This document shows, piece after piece, positions 1 to 7,090 of a stretch of 15,203 nucleotides of DNA. The notes beneath the pieces are model-generated. The model saw only the letters and a program-made list of their open reading frames with translations. It searched no databases and had not been told where the DNA came from. The position numbers and the translations under genes are program-made. Origin of the DNA: CAZXYS01 sp964645005 (GTDB lineage Bacteria; Bacteroidota; Ignavibacteria; Kapaibacteriales; UBA2268). The stretch spans positions 1 through 15,203 of the forward strand of contig CAZXYS010000060.1 in NCBI GenBank assembly GCA_964645005.1. Direction: 5' to 3'. Within the stretch, counting starts at the first letter, position 1, and each line of letters begins with the position of its first letter.

Positions 1-189
1 GAGGGCGGGGTGGATTCTTATTTAACCCCTGGTTTTTGATAAACCTATGGGAGACCTGTGCTTACAAAAGTGTTAGATGGGAAAATTCATTATAAGAATT
101 CCCTCATACCTAAATTGAGGCTGACTCATAAGTGCTAAATTTTGTGTAACATCCTTTTAGCTCAGTGAGAGAGTCAGTATTTATCGAAT

Positions 190-250
190 TGCTGCCCCGC
201 TAAAGCGGGATTTCGCAAGCTCAACTTCGCTGCGTTCAGAATGGCGATTC
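190..250 (-). repeat. Dispersed hairpin repeat, copy A
   Basis: The core hairpin is CCCGC-TAAA-GCGGG at 196-209. Read on the minus strand, the segment (GCGAAGTTGAGC, a short variable part, AATC, then the hairpin with a TTTA loop) matches the plus-strand element at about 3506-3555. The two hairpin stems differ by a paired change, C:G here and T:A in the other copy, so the fold is kept. In both places the TTTA-loop strand is the sense strand of the gene that ends nearby. Confidence 0.6.
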
Positions 251-300
251 CGAGATTTTACAGCTTTTGAGTCAACCTCGATCCTTTTTCAATTCTTTGG

Positions 301-320
301 CAAAGTTTTAAAGCACTTTG
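301..320 (-). repeat. Single diverged copy of the 6780-6861 repeat hairpin
   Basis: CAAAGTTTTAAAGCACTTTG matches the reverse complement of the hairpin in the 41-bp tandem repeat at 6780-6861 at 17 of 20 positions. The three differences are clustered in the left arm and loop. It lies 3' of the minus-strand gene ending at 510, with the TTTA-containing strand in the sense orientation of that gene. Confidence 0.5.
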
Positions 321-419
321 CTTAAATTGCATATTAGAATAATGAACTTTTCTAATGCAATATTTGCGTTATTTCAGTTAATGGGGGATATTAAAAGTGG
401 ATTATTTTTATCAAAATTA

Positions 420-455
420 AAAGGAATCCAGTATTTTTAAATTCTGAATTCCTTT
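420..455 (-). terminator. Possible weak terminator of the thiamine-binding gene
   Basis: AAAGGAAT (420-427) pairs with ATTCCTTT (448-455) around a 20-nt loop. Read on the minus strand, the hairpin is followed by a T-rich run (TTAATTTTG), about 55 nt after the stop of the minus-strand gene. The stem is A/T-rich and the loop long, so this is only a weak candidate. Confidence 0.3.
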
Positions 456-509
456 CCATGTTCTCTTCTGAAAATGGACCTCGATATTAAACGGAACTTC
501 GAACTCTAA

Positions 510-824
510 TCAATCCGAGGCATGGATGTCCCTGCCTATCTTACTTTTCACACTATCAACTTTTTGCTTCATCCGAGGCTGCTCTCCTTTTCGGTAATCA
601 AACTTCACTACGGAATAGATTCTGTCGGAATGCTCTTCCAGAACATTGTAACATTTTGTAATTACATTGATCACTTCGTCCCAATTGCCTTCCAGCAGGG
701 TACCCATAGGTGTTAGCTGATATGAAATGCCGCTCTTGTCAATGGCGTCAACAACTTTTGAGACGTATTCGCTGACACTGGCGCCCTTATCGGTCGGAAA
801 CATTGCAAATTCTGCGAGTACCAT
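510..824 (-). CDS. MTH1187/YkoF-like thiamine-binding protein (DUF77)
   Basis: A 104-residue soluble protein matching the MTH1187 (DUF77, thiamine-binding) family in length and pattern. The N-terminal strand MVLAEFAMFPTDKG is followed by a helix, and then by the typical YQLTPMGTLLEG segment and VVKFDYRKG near residues 72-80. Members have a ferredoxin-like fold and assemble into oligomers. Some bind thiamine or related pyrimidines, but a cellular role is not firmly established. The start is well supported: on the minus strand GGAGGAG lies four bases before the ATG. It is divergent from the HEAT-repeat gene with a 96-nt shared upstream region, and no thiamine transporter or biosynthesis gene is nearby, so substrate and role are inferred from family only. 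Confidence 0.85.
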   Translation of the reverse strand: MVLAEFAMFPTDKGASVSEYVSKVVDAIDKSGISYQLTPMGTLLEGNWDEVINVITKCYNVLEEHSDRIYSVVKFDYRKGEQPRMKQKVDSVKSKIGRDIHASD

Positions 825-920
825 AAAACTCCTCCATATTTTTTCTACATTTTAAAACAAAAAATAGTAAATTACGTAAAGGAAGCTATTTATTATATTC
901 ACGAAACAAATCGAAATAAA

Positions 921-1607
921 ATGGAAAATTCTGAAAAAAATCTCACAGGTAGAAAATTAAAAAAGCGCCTGGAAGAATTATTTGTATCTGAAAATTGGCA
1001 ATCACACTTTTCCGGGCTGGGTCAAGATTACCAGAGCAAGCTAATCGGACCGCTCTTCCATCATTTGTACAATGCAAATTCATTAATAAAATGGCGCTCT
1101 GTTGATGCTTTCGGCATCCTTGCCGAGATTATGCTCGAAAAAGATCGAAATCAGGTAAGGAATATTATCCGGCGCATAATCTGGATGCTGACAGAAGAAT
1201 CCGGCGGCGTTCCCTGGGGTGCGCCGGAAGTTATGGCGGAAATACTGACTAAAGACCGTCTTTTCGCTGAAGAATATTCTACAATGTTAGTTTCGTATGT
1301 TTATGATAATGAAGGCGGTCCAGAGATTTATCTGGATAATGATATCCTCCGCCGCGGCGCTTACTGGGGAATTTCCAGAGTGGCTCAAGTTTTCCCTGAT
1401 TTAATTGAAAAAGAGATCGGCATCGTCAAGGAACGTGTAAACGTTGAAGAAGATCCCGTCATAATCGCAAATATGATAAGGATATTTAAGATTCTTAGTG
1501 TTAATGAAACAGAAGACTTCTTTCAAAAACATAAGAATGATGAGCGAGAGGTGGAAATTTATGATAAAAGTGAGTTGAATATGAAGAAAATAATGGAATT
1601 AGTTTGA
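921..1607 (+). CDS. HEAT-repeat protein resembling the DVU0298 family
   Basis: A 228-residue, mostly helical soluble protein with no signal peptide or membrane segment. The central part contains KWRSVDAFG (57-65), an arginine/tryptophan-rich helix (about 80-89), EESGGVPWGAPEVMAEIL (92-109) and RRGAYWGISRVAQ (144-156). These fit paired helices of HEAT type, and the SGG-WGAPE signature is one I associate from memory with the DVU0298 family of sulfate reducers and relatives. Its function is unknown; scaffold or binding roles are typical of HEAT proteins. No clear ribosome-binding site precedes the ATG, which is common in this phylum. The stop codon overlaps the -33 element of the next gene's promoter, so the neighbour is probably transcribed separately. 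Confidence 0.7.
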   Translation: MENSEKNLTGRKLKKRLEELFVSENWQSHFSGLGQDYQSKLIGPLFHHLYNANSLIKWRSVDAFGILAEIMLEKDRNQVRNIIRRIIWMLTEESGGVPWGAPEVMAEILTKDRLFAEEYSTMLVSYVYDNEGGPEIYLDNDILRRGAYWGISRVAQVFPDLIEKEIGIVKERVNVEEDPVIIANMIRIFKILSVNETEDFFQKHKNDEREVEIYDKSELNMKKIMELV

Positions 1608-1632
1608 TAAATCTAAACTTTTCTTATATTTG
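1603..1632 (+). promoter_or_regulatory. Bacteroidota-type promoter of the LeuC-LeuD fusion gene
   Basis: TTTG (1603-1606), an 18-nt spacer, then TATATTTG (1625-1632) match the Bacteroidota housekeeping promoter pattern TTTG / TAnnTTTG. The -33 element overlaps the stop codon of the preceding HEAT gene. Transcription would begin shortly after 1632, giving a leader of about 30 nt that includes the ribosome-binding site AAGGAG before the ATG at 1668. Confidence 0.6.
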
Positions 1633-1667
1633 TTGATAAAAGAATAATTACTTTATAAGGAGATACC

Positions 1668-3443
1668 ATGCCAGGCAAAACATTTGTAGAAAAGATCCTC
1701 GGCGCCAAAGCCGGAGCTATAGTAATCAGAAAGCCCGACCTCGTCCTCACTCACGACAATACGGCAAGTATAGCGAAGACTTTCGAAAAAATGAACGGGG
1801 GCAGGATTGCCGATTCAAAGCAGTCGGTGGTCTGCCTCGACCATAACGCGCCGCCGACAAGTGCAAAGCTGGCGAATCAATACGACAGCATTCGCAGTAT
1901 CGTAAAAGATCAACACATTGAGAAATTCCACGATGCAGGCGAAGGTATATGCCACCAGCTTATGGCTGATCACGCCCGCCCGGAGATGATAATCGTCGGC
2001 AGCGACAGTCATACCTGCACTGCGGGCGCTTTCAATGCGCTGGCAGCCGGAATCGACAGAACAGAAGCCGCCGGAATCTGGAAAAGAGGTGAGACATGGT
2101 TCCGCGTGCCTGAGACTGTGAAAATCGTTTTGACGGGCAGTTTGCCTGACGGCGTTTATGCAAAAGATATTTCGCTGTGGATAATAGGTAAGATCGGCTC
2201 TGCGGGCGCGAATTATATGTCAATAGAATTTCACGGAGACGGCGTGAAGACTCTTTCCATCTCGGACAGGATGACGCTGGCTAATCTCGCTTCCGAGATG
2301 GGAGCCAAAAATGCGGTCTTTCCCCCGGATGAAACGCTGGCGGATTATTATGGCGGAAATATTGATGGTGTCTGGGCTGATCGCGATGCAAAATATGCGC
2401 GCGAAATTGAAATAGATTTGAATGAGCTTTATCCGCTGACTGCTGCGCCGCATCAGGTTGATAATGTCAAAGCCATAGCAGAAGTGGCTGCCACACCGGT
2501 TCAGATGGGATTGATAGGCACCTGTACCAATGGAAGACTGGAAGACCTTCGCATCGCAGCGGAAATTCTAGAAGGCAAGAAAATTAAAAAGGATTTTCAA
2601 TTATTGATAGTACCTGCTTCGAAGCAGATATATCTTAAGGCAATTCAGGAAGGATTAATTACGAAATTGATGGAATCAGGCGCTACGGTGCTGAGCGCTT
2701 CCTGCGGTCCATGTCTTGGTACTGGTCAAGGCATTCCCGCGGACGGCTGGAATATTATTTCCACAGCTAACAGGAATTTCAAAGGCAGGATGGGCAACAA
2801 AGAAGCCAATATATATCTCGCGTCGCCGGCGGCAGTGGCGAAATCGGCTCTGACCGGCGAGATAACCGATCCCCGCCAGCAGCCGGGGACAGAGAAATTT
2901 CCCTACGTGCGGGAAGAGATGAACCTCATGCAGATCGGCGAGAATGAAAACAGGCGGCTGGACGGCGTATGGAATTATGCCGATGTGGATAATCTCAATA
3001 CGGATCAGATGTTTGCAGGCAATTTGACATACGACATCCTCAGTTCCGATGCCGCTTCTATAATGCCTCATCTTTTCGAGGGATTCGATCCGAACTTCGC
3101 CGGAAATGTCGCCGAAAGCGATATAATCATGGCTGGCGAAAACTTCGGCTGCGGCAGCTCCCGCGAACATCCGGCAGTCGGACTTGCTTATGCGGGTGTC
3201 AAAGCAGTTATAGTAAAATCCGTTAATCGTATTTTCTATCGCTCATCGGTAAATCAGGGGCTGCCTATAATAATTTTGCCTGAAGCTGTCGAAGCTTATC
3301 AGCCCGGCGATGCGGTCGATATTGATTTTGAGAATGGGACGGTCAAAATAGGGGAGAGGCATTACAATTTCGCACCTTTACCGGACGAACTTATGAAAAT
3401 ATTCGAAGCAAAGGGGCTGGTTAACTATTTGAAGAAAGAATAA
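1668..3443 (+). CDS. Single-chain LeuC-LeuD-type hydro-lyase (isopropylmalate dehydratase/homoaconitase-like)
   Basis: A 591-residue aconitase-superfamily enzyme joining a large LeuC/HacA-like part (about 1-400) and a small swivelling LeuD/HacB-like part (about 435-591). The 4Fe-4S ligands are present: C286 (GTCTNGR) and C346/C349 (SCGPC). Other conserved active-site segments are THDNT (28-32), DHN (58-60), SDSHTC (112-117), and in the small part NTDQ (444-447), GCGSSREH (494-501) and FYR (523-525). Such enzymes isomerise a 2- or 3-hydroxy-carboxylate by dehydration and rehydration. The loop that in related enzymes reads YLxx and sets the substrate reads NLTY here (452-455), so the substrate cannot be named. 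Start choice is firm (AAGGAG six bases upstream). No leuA, leuB or lysine-pathway genes adjoin it. Confidence 0.85.
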   Translation: MPGKTFVEKILGAKAGAIVIRKPDLVLTHDNTASIAKTFEKMNGGRIADSKQSVVCLDHNAPPTSAKLANQYDSIRSIVKDQHIEKFHDAGEGICHQLMADHARPEMIIVGSDSHTCTAGAFNALAAGIDRTEAAGIWKRGETWFRVPETVKIVLTGSLPDGVYAKDISLWIIGKIGSAGANYMSIEFHGDGVKTLSISDRMTLANLASEMGAKNAVFPPDETLADYYGGNIDGVWADRDAKYAREIEIDLNELYPLTAAPHQVDNVKAIAEVAATPVQMGLIGTCTNGRLEDLRIAAEILEGKKIKKDFQLLIVPASKQIYLKAIQEGLITKLMESGATVLSASCGPCLGTGQGIPADGWNIISTANRNFKGRMGNKEANIYLASPAAVAKSALTGEITDPRQQPGTEKFPYVREEMNLMQIGENENRRLDGVWNYADVDNLNTDQMFAGNLTYDILSSDAASIMPHLFEGFDPNFAGNVAESDIIMAGENFGCGSSREHPAVGLAYAGVKAVIVKSVNRIFYRSSVNQGLPIIILPEAVEAYQPGDAVDIDFENGTVKIGERHYNFAPLPDELMKIFEAKGLVNYLKKE

Positions 3444-3505
3444 TATAATATATTAAGATTAACCCGGGTATTTCAATAGCGGTGTCCGAAAATACACATG
3501 AATGT

Positions 3506-3555
3506 CATTGCGAGCGAAGTTGAGCGAAGCGGAATCCTGCTTTAGCAGGTCGAAG
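3506..3555 (+). repeat. Dispersed hairpin repeat, copy B
   Basis: Begins CATTGCGAGCGAAGTTGAGC and ends in the hairpin CCTGC-TTTA-GCAGG (3536-3549). It is the inverted counterpart of the element at 190-250, with a compensated base-pair change in the stem. It sits between the convergent ends of the LeuC-LeuD fusion gene and the TPR-CHAT gene. It could help end transcription there, but no T-run follows the stem, so I annotate it as a repeat. Confidence 0.6.
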
Positions 3556-3678
3556 TAACCTCTTAAATTTCGAAAATGCTTCGTAGATTCGCTCCTCTCA
3601 ATGTCTTTGTAACAAATGAATTTAATAAGTTAATTGATTTCTAATGCAAAACTTTGGTTTAACACTTTCGTTGAAGGA

Positions 3679-6477
3679 TTATATCCCAACTATAACAAAT
3701 GCTCCCCAGAAATAGGGATGGGGATATTTCTCTTTGAGCTTAAGTTGAGCATTTTTAAAGGCTTCCATGAAATCCATGCCAGAAACCCAATTCTCATAGA
3801 AATTTGTCATCAGCATTTGGGTGGTTTTATCATCAACCTTCCACAAACTCATGATAATATTTTTAGCACCGGCAACCCTGAAAGCCCGCTGCAATCCGTA
3901 AACTCCCTCACCGTTCTGAACTTCTCCCAGCCCCGTCTCACAGGCACTGAGGACAACCAGATTAGTCTTCTCCAAATTCAGGTTCATTGCCTCGAAGGCG
4001 GTAAGAATGCCATTTTCCTCTTCTTCTTTTACTTCGTAATCAGTCAGATAATTAGCTGCTCCCGAAAAAAGAAGCCCTGACCTCAATAGCGGATTGCTAT
4101 GCGCCTGGTCTATATCAACACCAAAAGCCTTACTCCGCCTTGTTAGTTGTAGATCACTTAAGAAATATCCATGCGATGCGATATGAAGTAAAAAAGGATT
4201 ATTAATCTCTTTTACCTTTTTCTCAGTGGCTTTTTCCTGCATGAATAGCTCCGTACGGACCTTTTTCTTCTTGAGTATGCTGCCTATCTTTTCAATCTCA
4301 TCCTTCGTACCGGGCAGAGCTGGTATTGTTGGTGATCTCAATGTATCATTAACATCAAGCTCACTTTTATCACCCTTCTTCTTCCCAGTCATCTTAAATT
4401 CCGGATAGCCGAAAAGAAAAGCTCCGTCTTTTCGCTCATCTTTTTGTTTTTCTACTTTTCCCGGAATAAGCTCTGCCGTATTGGTTACTACTCTTATATA
4501 TTTTTCATCTAAAACATACTTGCCGTCTTCTTTTTGCAAAGAATTCATATTTATCCTGTTATAAACGCCATCAGGAGATACGTAGATCGTAGTTTTATGC
4601 CCTAATTTTTCATCTATTTTTTTCCAGAATGACTCATAAGAATAATCATCATCCAATCTGAATTTAATTGACTTTCTGTAATTTGAACTGAACTTATCCT
4701 CCAGTTCATTTCCCTTATTCAGGAAAACAATATCCGGGTGATCTCTTGTCTCATCGGTAACTATAAGCGCAGCATAAAAGATCTGATTATCCCACCCTCG
4801 TTCAAAATACCTGAAACGAATTATTTCAACTGCAGCCTCATCTTCCTTCAGGGCGTCCCTGACATCTTCCCATGTCTTATTTTCCTCTTTATATTCTTCC
4901 CCAAAAACCTTCGAAGCCTTCGACAATTCTTTCTCAAGTTTATTCGAGTATTGTTCCAGAGAATCGATCTTCGATTTTGAAGTCCCATGCGTTTTAAAAT
5001 TCGCTGTATAAGCTTTTGCAAGTGCTTTTTTGGTATCCTGCCATTTTTCATACATTTCCAACAATTCTTCGTCACCGCTTTTGCTAATCCTTCTTTTCAC
5101 CTGAAGATTACTTTTTAACAGGATAGCTTTCGTAGCTATCCTGAAATTGTACATATCATTAAGCAGATCAGGATTCTCATTGTACCGGCTTATCACATAA
5201 TTATCGAACATTTCGAAGCGCTCTTTCAAAGTCATGTAATACCGTGCTTTTTCATCTTCACTCAAGAAAGCAAAATACTCATGAATTTGATCCAAATATA
5301 GATTAAATGCTTTCCTGTAGTTATCTTCAGCACTTTTGTAACTGCCCATATCTTTCTGCAAACCCGCCAGATTATGCAGCGTAGTAGCATAATCAGGATG
5401 CTTTTCCCCGAGGTATTTCTTTCTTAACTCGGCAGCTTGTGCCAGAAATCTTTCGGCTTCATCAAAATCCTTATTTACCCATTTTATAACACCAAGTGAA
5501 TTCAAGCAGGATGAATAAAGCGGTGTTTGTTCACCCAGTTTTTGTCGTACAATTTCCAGTGCTTCTTCAATATAATTCTCCGTTTCATCCACCCTGTCAA
5601 AAGCCCAGTAGAACATAGCCAGATTATACAGGTTAAACGCTCTTTCCGGGTATGAATTTCCAATCTCATCAGTCTCAATCCGCTTTACCAGATTAAGAAT
5701 TTTCTCGGCATCATTTGTTTTTCCGGCAGCTACGTAGACCAGTCCAAGATTAATTACAGCCTTACTCGTTTCAGGATCTTCAAGCCCGAGCTTATCCCTT
5801 AAGACAGGAACCGATTCATTGAAATACTTCAGTGACTTTTCATAATTTCCGAGTGTTTTATATAGAAGAGCCAGATTCAAAGCCGACTTTGCGTAAGAAA
5901 TATTATCACTGCTCTCCTTATCCTTTTTTATTTCAAGAGCTTTACTCAGCACCTCCTCAGCTTTTTGATATTTCCCCGTTTCCTGGTACAATCTCCCAAG
6001 ATTATTCAGCGATTTTGCATACGAGAGATTATCTTCCCCGACATTTTCCTTTTTTATTTCGAGGGTTAATTCCAACAACTCTAGTGCTTCGACGATCTTC
6101 CCTTGGTATTGATAAATTACACTAATATTATTCACGGCGGAAGCATACCCCGTATTTGTTCTTCCTACAGATTTCTCATAATAATTCATTGTTTTGATAA
6201 AATAACTTTCCGCTAAATCAAAATTCCCCGTAACGAAATATATCTCAGCAATTTTACTGCAGCTTTTCCCGTGGTAAACAGTCGAATCCCCGTATTCACC
6301 CGCAGCCGCATCGAGTGATTGCCTTGCATATTGAAGCGCTTCATCATAATTTTTTTTCTCGACATTTTCTTTAGCTTTCTTGTATAGTTCTTCCCAACTG
6401 GCAGCAACTGCCGGGTTAGAAGTAACTATCAGCAATAAAGCTATTATAGGCAGCATACAAATGTATTTCATATTCAT
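3679..6477 (-). CDS. Exported TPR-CHAT protein (caspase-like peptidase domain)
   Basis: A 932-residue protein in three parts. An N-terminal signal peptide (hydrophobic about 5-20, likely cleavage after PAVA near 25) implies export to the periplasm or beyond. About nine tetratricopeptide repeats of kinesin-light-chain type with 40-43-residue spacing fill roughly residues 27-410. A linker and helical region is followed by a C-terminal CHAT domain ending exactly at the protein's end (PYFWGAFVIVGI). The CHAT catalytic pair is intact: H769 in IASHGYF and C846 in LSACETG. Known TPR-CHAT proteins are caspase-like proteases or signalling proteins, some in defence systems, where they are usually cytoplasmic. 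No gasdermin-like or other obvious substrate gene is adjacent, and there is no T9SS sorting domain. Activity is inferred from the dyad only. Two in-frame ATGs (6477, 6471) are possible starts; no strong ribosome-binding site distinguishes them. Confidence 0.85.
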   Translation of the reverse strand: MNMKYICMLPIIALLLIVTSNPAVAASWEELYKKAKENVEKKNYDEALQYARQSLDAAAGEYGDSTVYHGKSCSKIAEIYFVTGNFDLAESYFIKTMNYYEKSVGRTNTGYASAVNNISVIYQYQGKIVEALELLELTLEIKKENVGEDNLSYAKSLNNLGRLYQETGKYQKAEEVLSKALEIKKDKESSDNISYAKSALNLALLYKTLGNYEKSLKYFNESVPVLRDKLGLEDPETSKAVINLGLVYVAAGKTNDAEKILNLVKRIETDEIGNSYPERAFNLYNLAMFYWAFDRVDETENYIEEALEIVRQKLGEQTPLYSSCLNSLGVIKWVNKDFDEAERFLAQAAELRKKYLGEKHPDYATTLHNLAGLQKDMGSYKSAEDNYRKAFNLYLDQIHEYFAFLSEDEKARYYMTLKERFEMFDNYVISRYNENPDLLNDMYNFRIATKAILLKSNLQVKRRISKSGDEELLEMYEKWQDTKKALAKAYTANFKTHGTSKSKIDSLEQYSNKLEKELSKASKVFGEEYKEENKTWEDVRDALKEDEAAVEIIRFRYFERGWDNQIFYAALIVTDETRDHPDIVFLNKGNELEDKFSSNYRKSIKFRLDDDYSYESFWKKIDEKLGHKTTIYVSPDGVYNRINMNSLQKEDGKYVLDEKYIRVVTNTAELIPGKVEKQKDERKDGAFLFGYPEFKMTGKKKGDKSELDVNDTLRSPTIPALPGTKDEIEKIGSILKKKKVRTELFMQEKATEKKVKEINNPFLLHIASHGYFLSDLQLTRRSKAFGVDIDQAHSNPLLRSGLLFSGAANYLTDYEVKEEEENGILTAFEAMNLNLEKTNLVVLSACETGLGEVQNGEGVYGLQRAFRVAGAKNIIMSLWKVDDKTTQMLMTNFYENWVSGMDFMEAFKNAQLKLKEKYPHPYFWGAFVIVGI

Positions 6478-6601
6478 ATATAATTTCTTATTGATTTTTA
6501 ATAAATGTAAAATTAAAGATACTAATAAAAATGTAAAAATTCATGAAATAATACAATCTCATTTAACCTCAAATTATTTTCTCAAAAATTTACAAAAAAC
6601 T

Positions 6602-6745
6602 TTGCAACCTATTTTTGATGGTTTTATGGATGCGGGCGAGCAGAATATTAGCGCAGACATTTCAGCACTACCATCAGGAACGTATTTCCTGAGATTAAAA
6701 ATTGGAAATATAACATTTACAGAGAAAATTATCGTAAATCATTAA
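6602..6745 (+). pseudogene. Relic of a T9SS C-terminal sorting domain
   Basis: The last 47 residues before the stop read like the end of a type IX sorting domain: FDGFMDAGEQNIS, then DISALPSGTYFLRLKIGN and the closing TEKIIVNH. The LPSGxYFLRL core and the short final lysine/isoleucine strand are typical of these C-terminal domains. The open frame extends upstream only into AT-rich sequence overlapping the TPR-CHAT gene on the other strand, with no plausible cargo protein. It is therefore most likely the 3' remnant of a deleted secreted-protein gene, an indication of past rearrangement here. A frameshifted gene is unlikely, since upstream sequence in the other frames is also not recognisable. 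Confidence 0.6.
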
Positions 6746-6779
6746 ATCCAAAAGATTCATTAGAAATTTGAATTTGCTT

Positions 6780-6861
6780 TAAACTCTTGCAACAAAGTGC
6801 TTTAGCGCTTTGCAAAAGGTTAAACTCTTGCAACAAAGTGCTTTAGCGCTTTGCAAAAGGT
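6780..6861 (+). repeat. Perfect 41-bp tandem duplication with internal hairpin
   Basis: Two identical adjacent 41-bp units (6780-6820 and 6821-6861) begin TAAACTCTTGCAAC. Each contains the hairpin CAAAGTGC-TTTA-GCGCTTTG, which has one G:T pair. The perfect identity suggests a recent duplication. A single diverged copy of the hairpin lies at 301-320 in the opposite orientation. The duplication lies just 3' of the T9SS relic, with TTTA in the sense orientation of that relic. Confidence 0.85.
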
Positions 6862-6983
6862 ATAAAAAAAATCGAATTAGCAACAAGCTAAAGATTGCTG
6901 TTGCAAGTTGTTACAAATAAATGTTCATATCTAATGAAAATTTCAGATTAAATAACTTATTATCACGCGCCAATTATTTAACT

Positions 6984-7042
6984 CGTTCCAACGCCACCAT
7001 AGTAACGGTGTGGAAATCACGCTTTAGAGTGGTGTTGGAACG
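6984..7042. repeat. Inverted-repeat element near the 3' end of the BNR gene
   Basis: CGTTCCAACGCCAC (6984-6997) and GTGGTGTTGGAACG (7029-7042) pair over 14 positions with one G:T. The 31-nt interior contains GCTTTAG, like the loops of the other spacer hairpins. The element is compact (59 bp) and resembles a small palindromic intergenic repeat; no coding capacity or target-site duplication is obvious. Confidence 0.55.
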
Positions 7043-7049
7043 CAATACC

Positions 7050-7065
7050 TGACGTTCCTGCGTCA
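7050..7065. repeat. Small hairpin after the BNR-protein stop
   Basis: TGACG (7050-7054) and CGTCA (7061-7065) flank a 6-nt loop, about 25 nt beyond the stop of the minus-strand BNR gene. There is no T-run on either strand, so a role as an intrinsic terminator is not supported by sequence alone. Confidence 0.35.
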
Positions 7066-7090
7066 TTGTTAACTCAAAACTTAGACCCTC

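Larger units (their letters stand above)
1..509. other. Left-edge spacer with no convincing gene
   Basis: No credible complete coding region is seen here. Frame 1 is open from the edge to a stop at 37-39 and frame 3 from base 3 to a stop at about 92. Either could be the tail of a gene cut by the window edge, but neither short peptide is recognisable. The stretch holds two dispersed hairpin repeats (about 190-250 and 301-320) and a weak terminator-like hairpin (420-455), all lying 3' of the minus-strand gene that ends at 510. Confidence 0.5.
6478..7090. other. Repeat-rich spacer between two minus-strand genes
   Basis: This 613-nt spacer has no intact gene. From left to right it holds the AT-rich upstream region of the TPR-CHAT gene, a T9SS sorting-domain relic on the plus strand (6602-6745), a perfect 41-bp tandem duplication (6780-6861), a small hairpin GCAACA/TGTTGC (6880-6904), a larger inverted repeat (6984-7042) and a TGACG/CGTCA hairpin (7050-7065). 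I see no convincing promoter for the TPR-CHAT gene; TATCTTTA on the minus strand at 6514-6521 is the nearest match. Confidence 0.6.

Noticed and set aside
155..175. TTTTAGCTCAGTGAGAGAG resembles a tRNA D-arm
   Set aside because: No matching acceptor stem, anticodon arm or T-loop (GGTTCGAATCC-like) follows within tRNA length, so it is a chance match.
2676..3170. Minus-strand open frame of 164 codons inside the hydro-lyase gene
   Set aside because: It is antisense to the conserved LeuC-LeuD coding region and has no family features.
3679..6477. TPR-CHAT gene as part of a gasdermin or type III-E CRISPR defence system
   Set aside because: No gasdermin-like gene, Cas gene or repeat array is nearby, and the protein carries a signal peptide.
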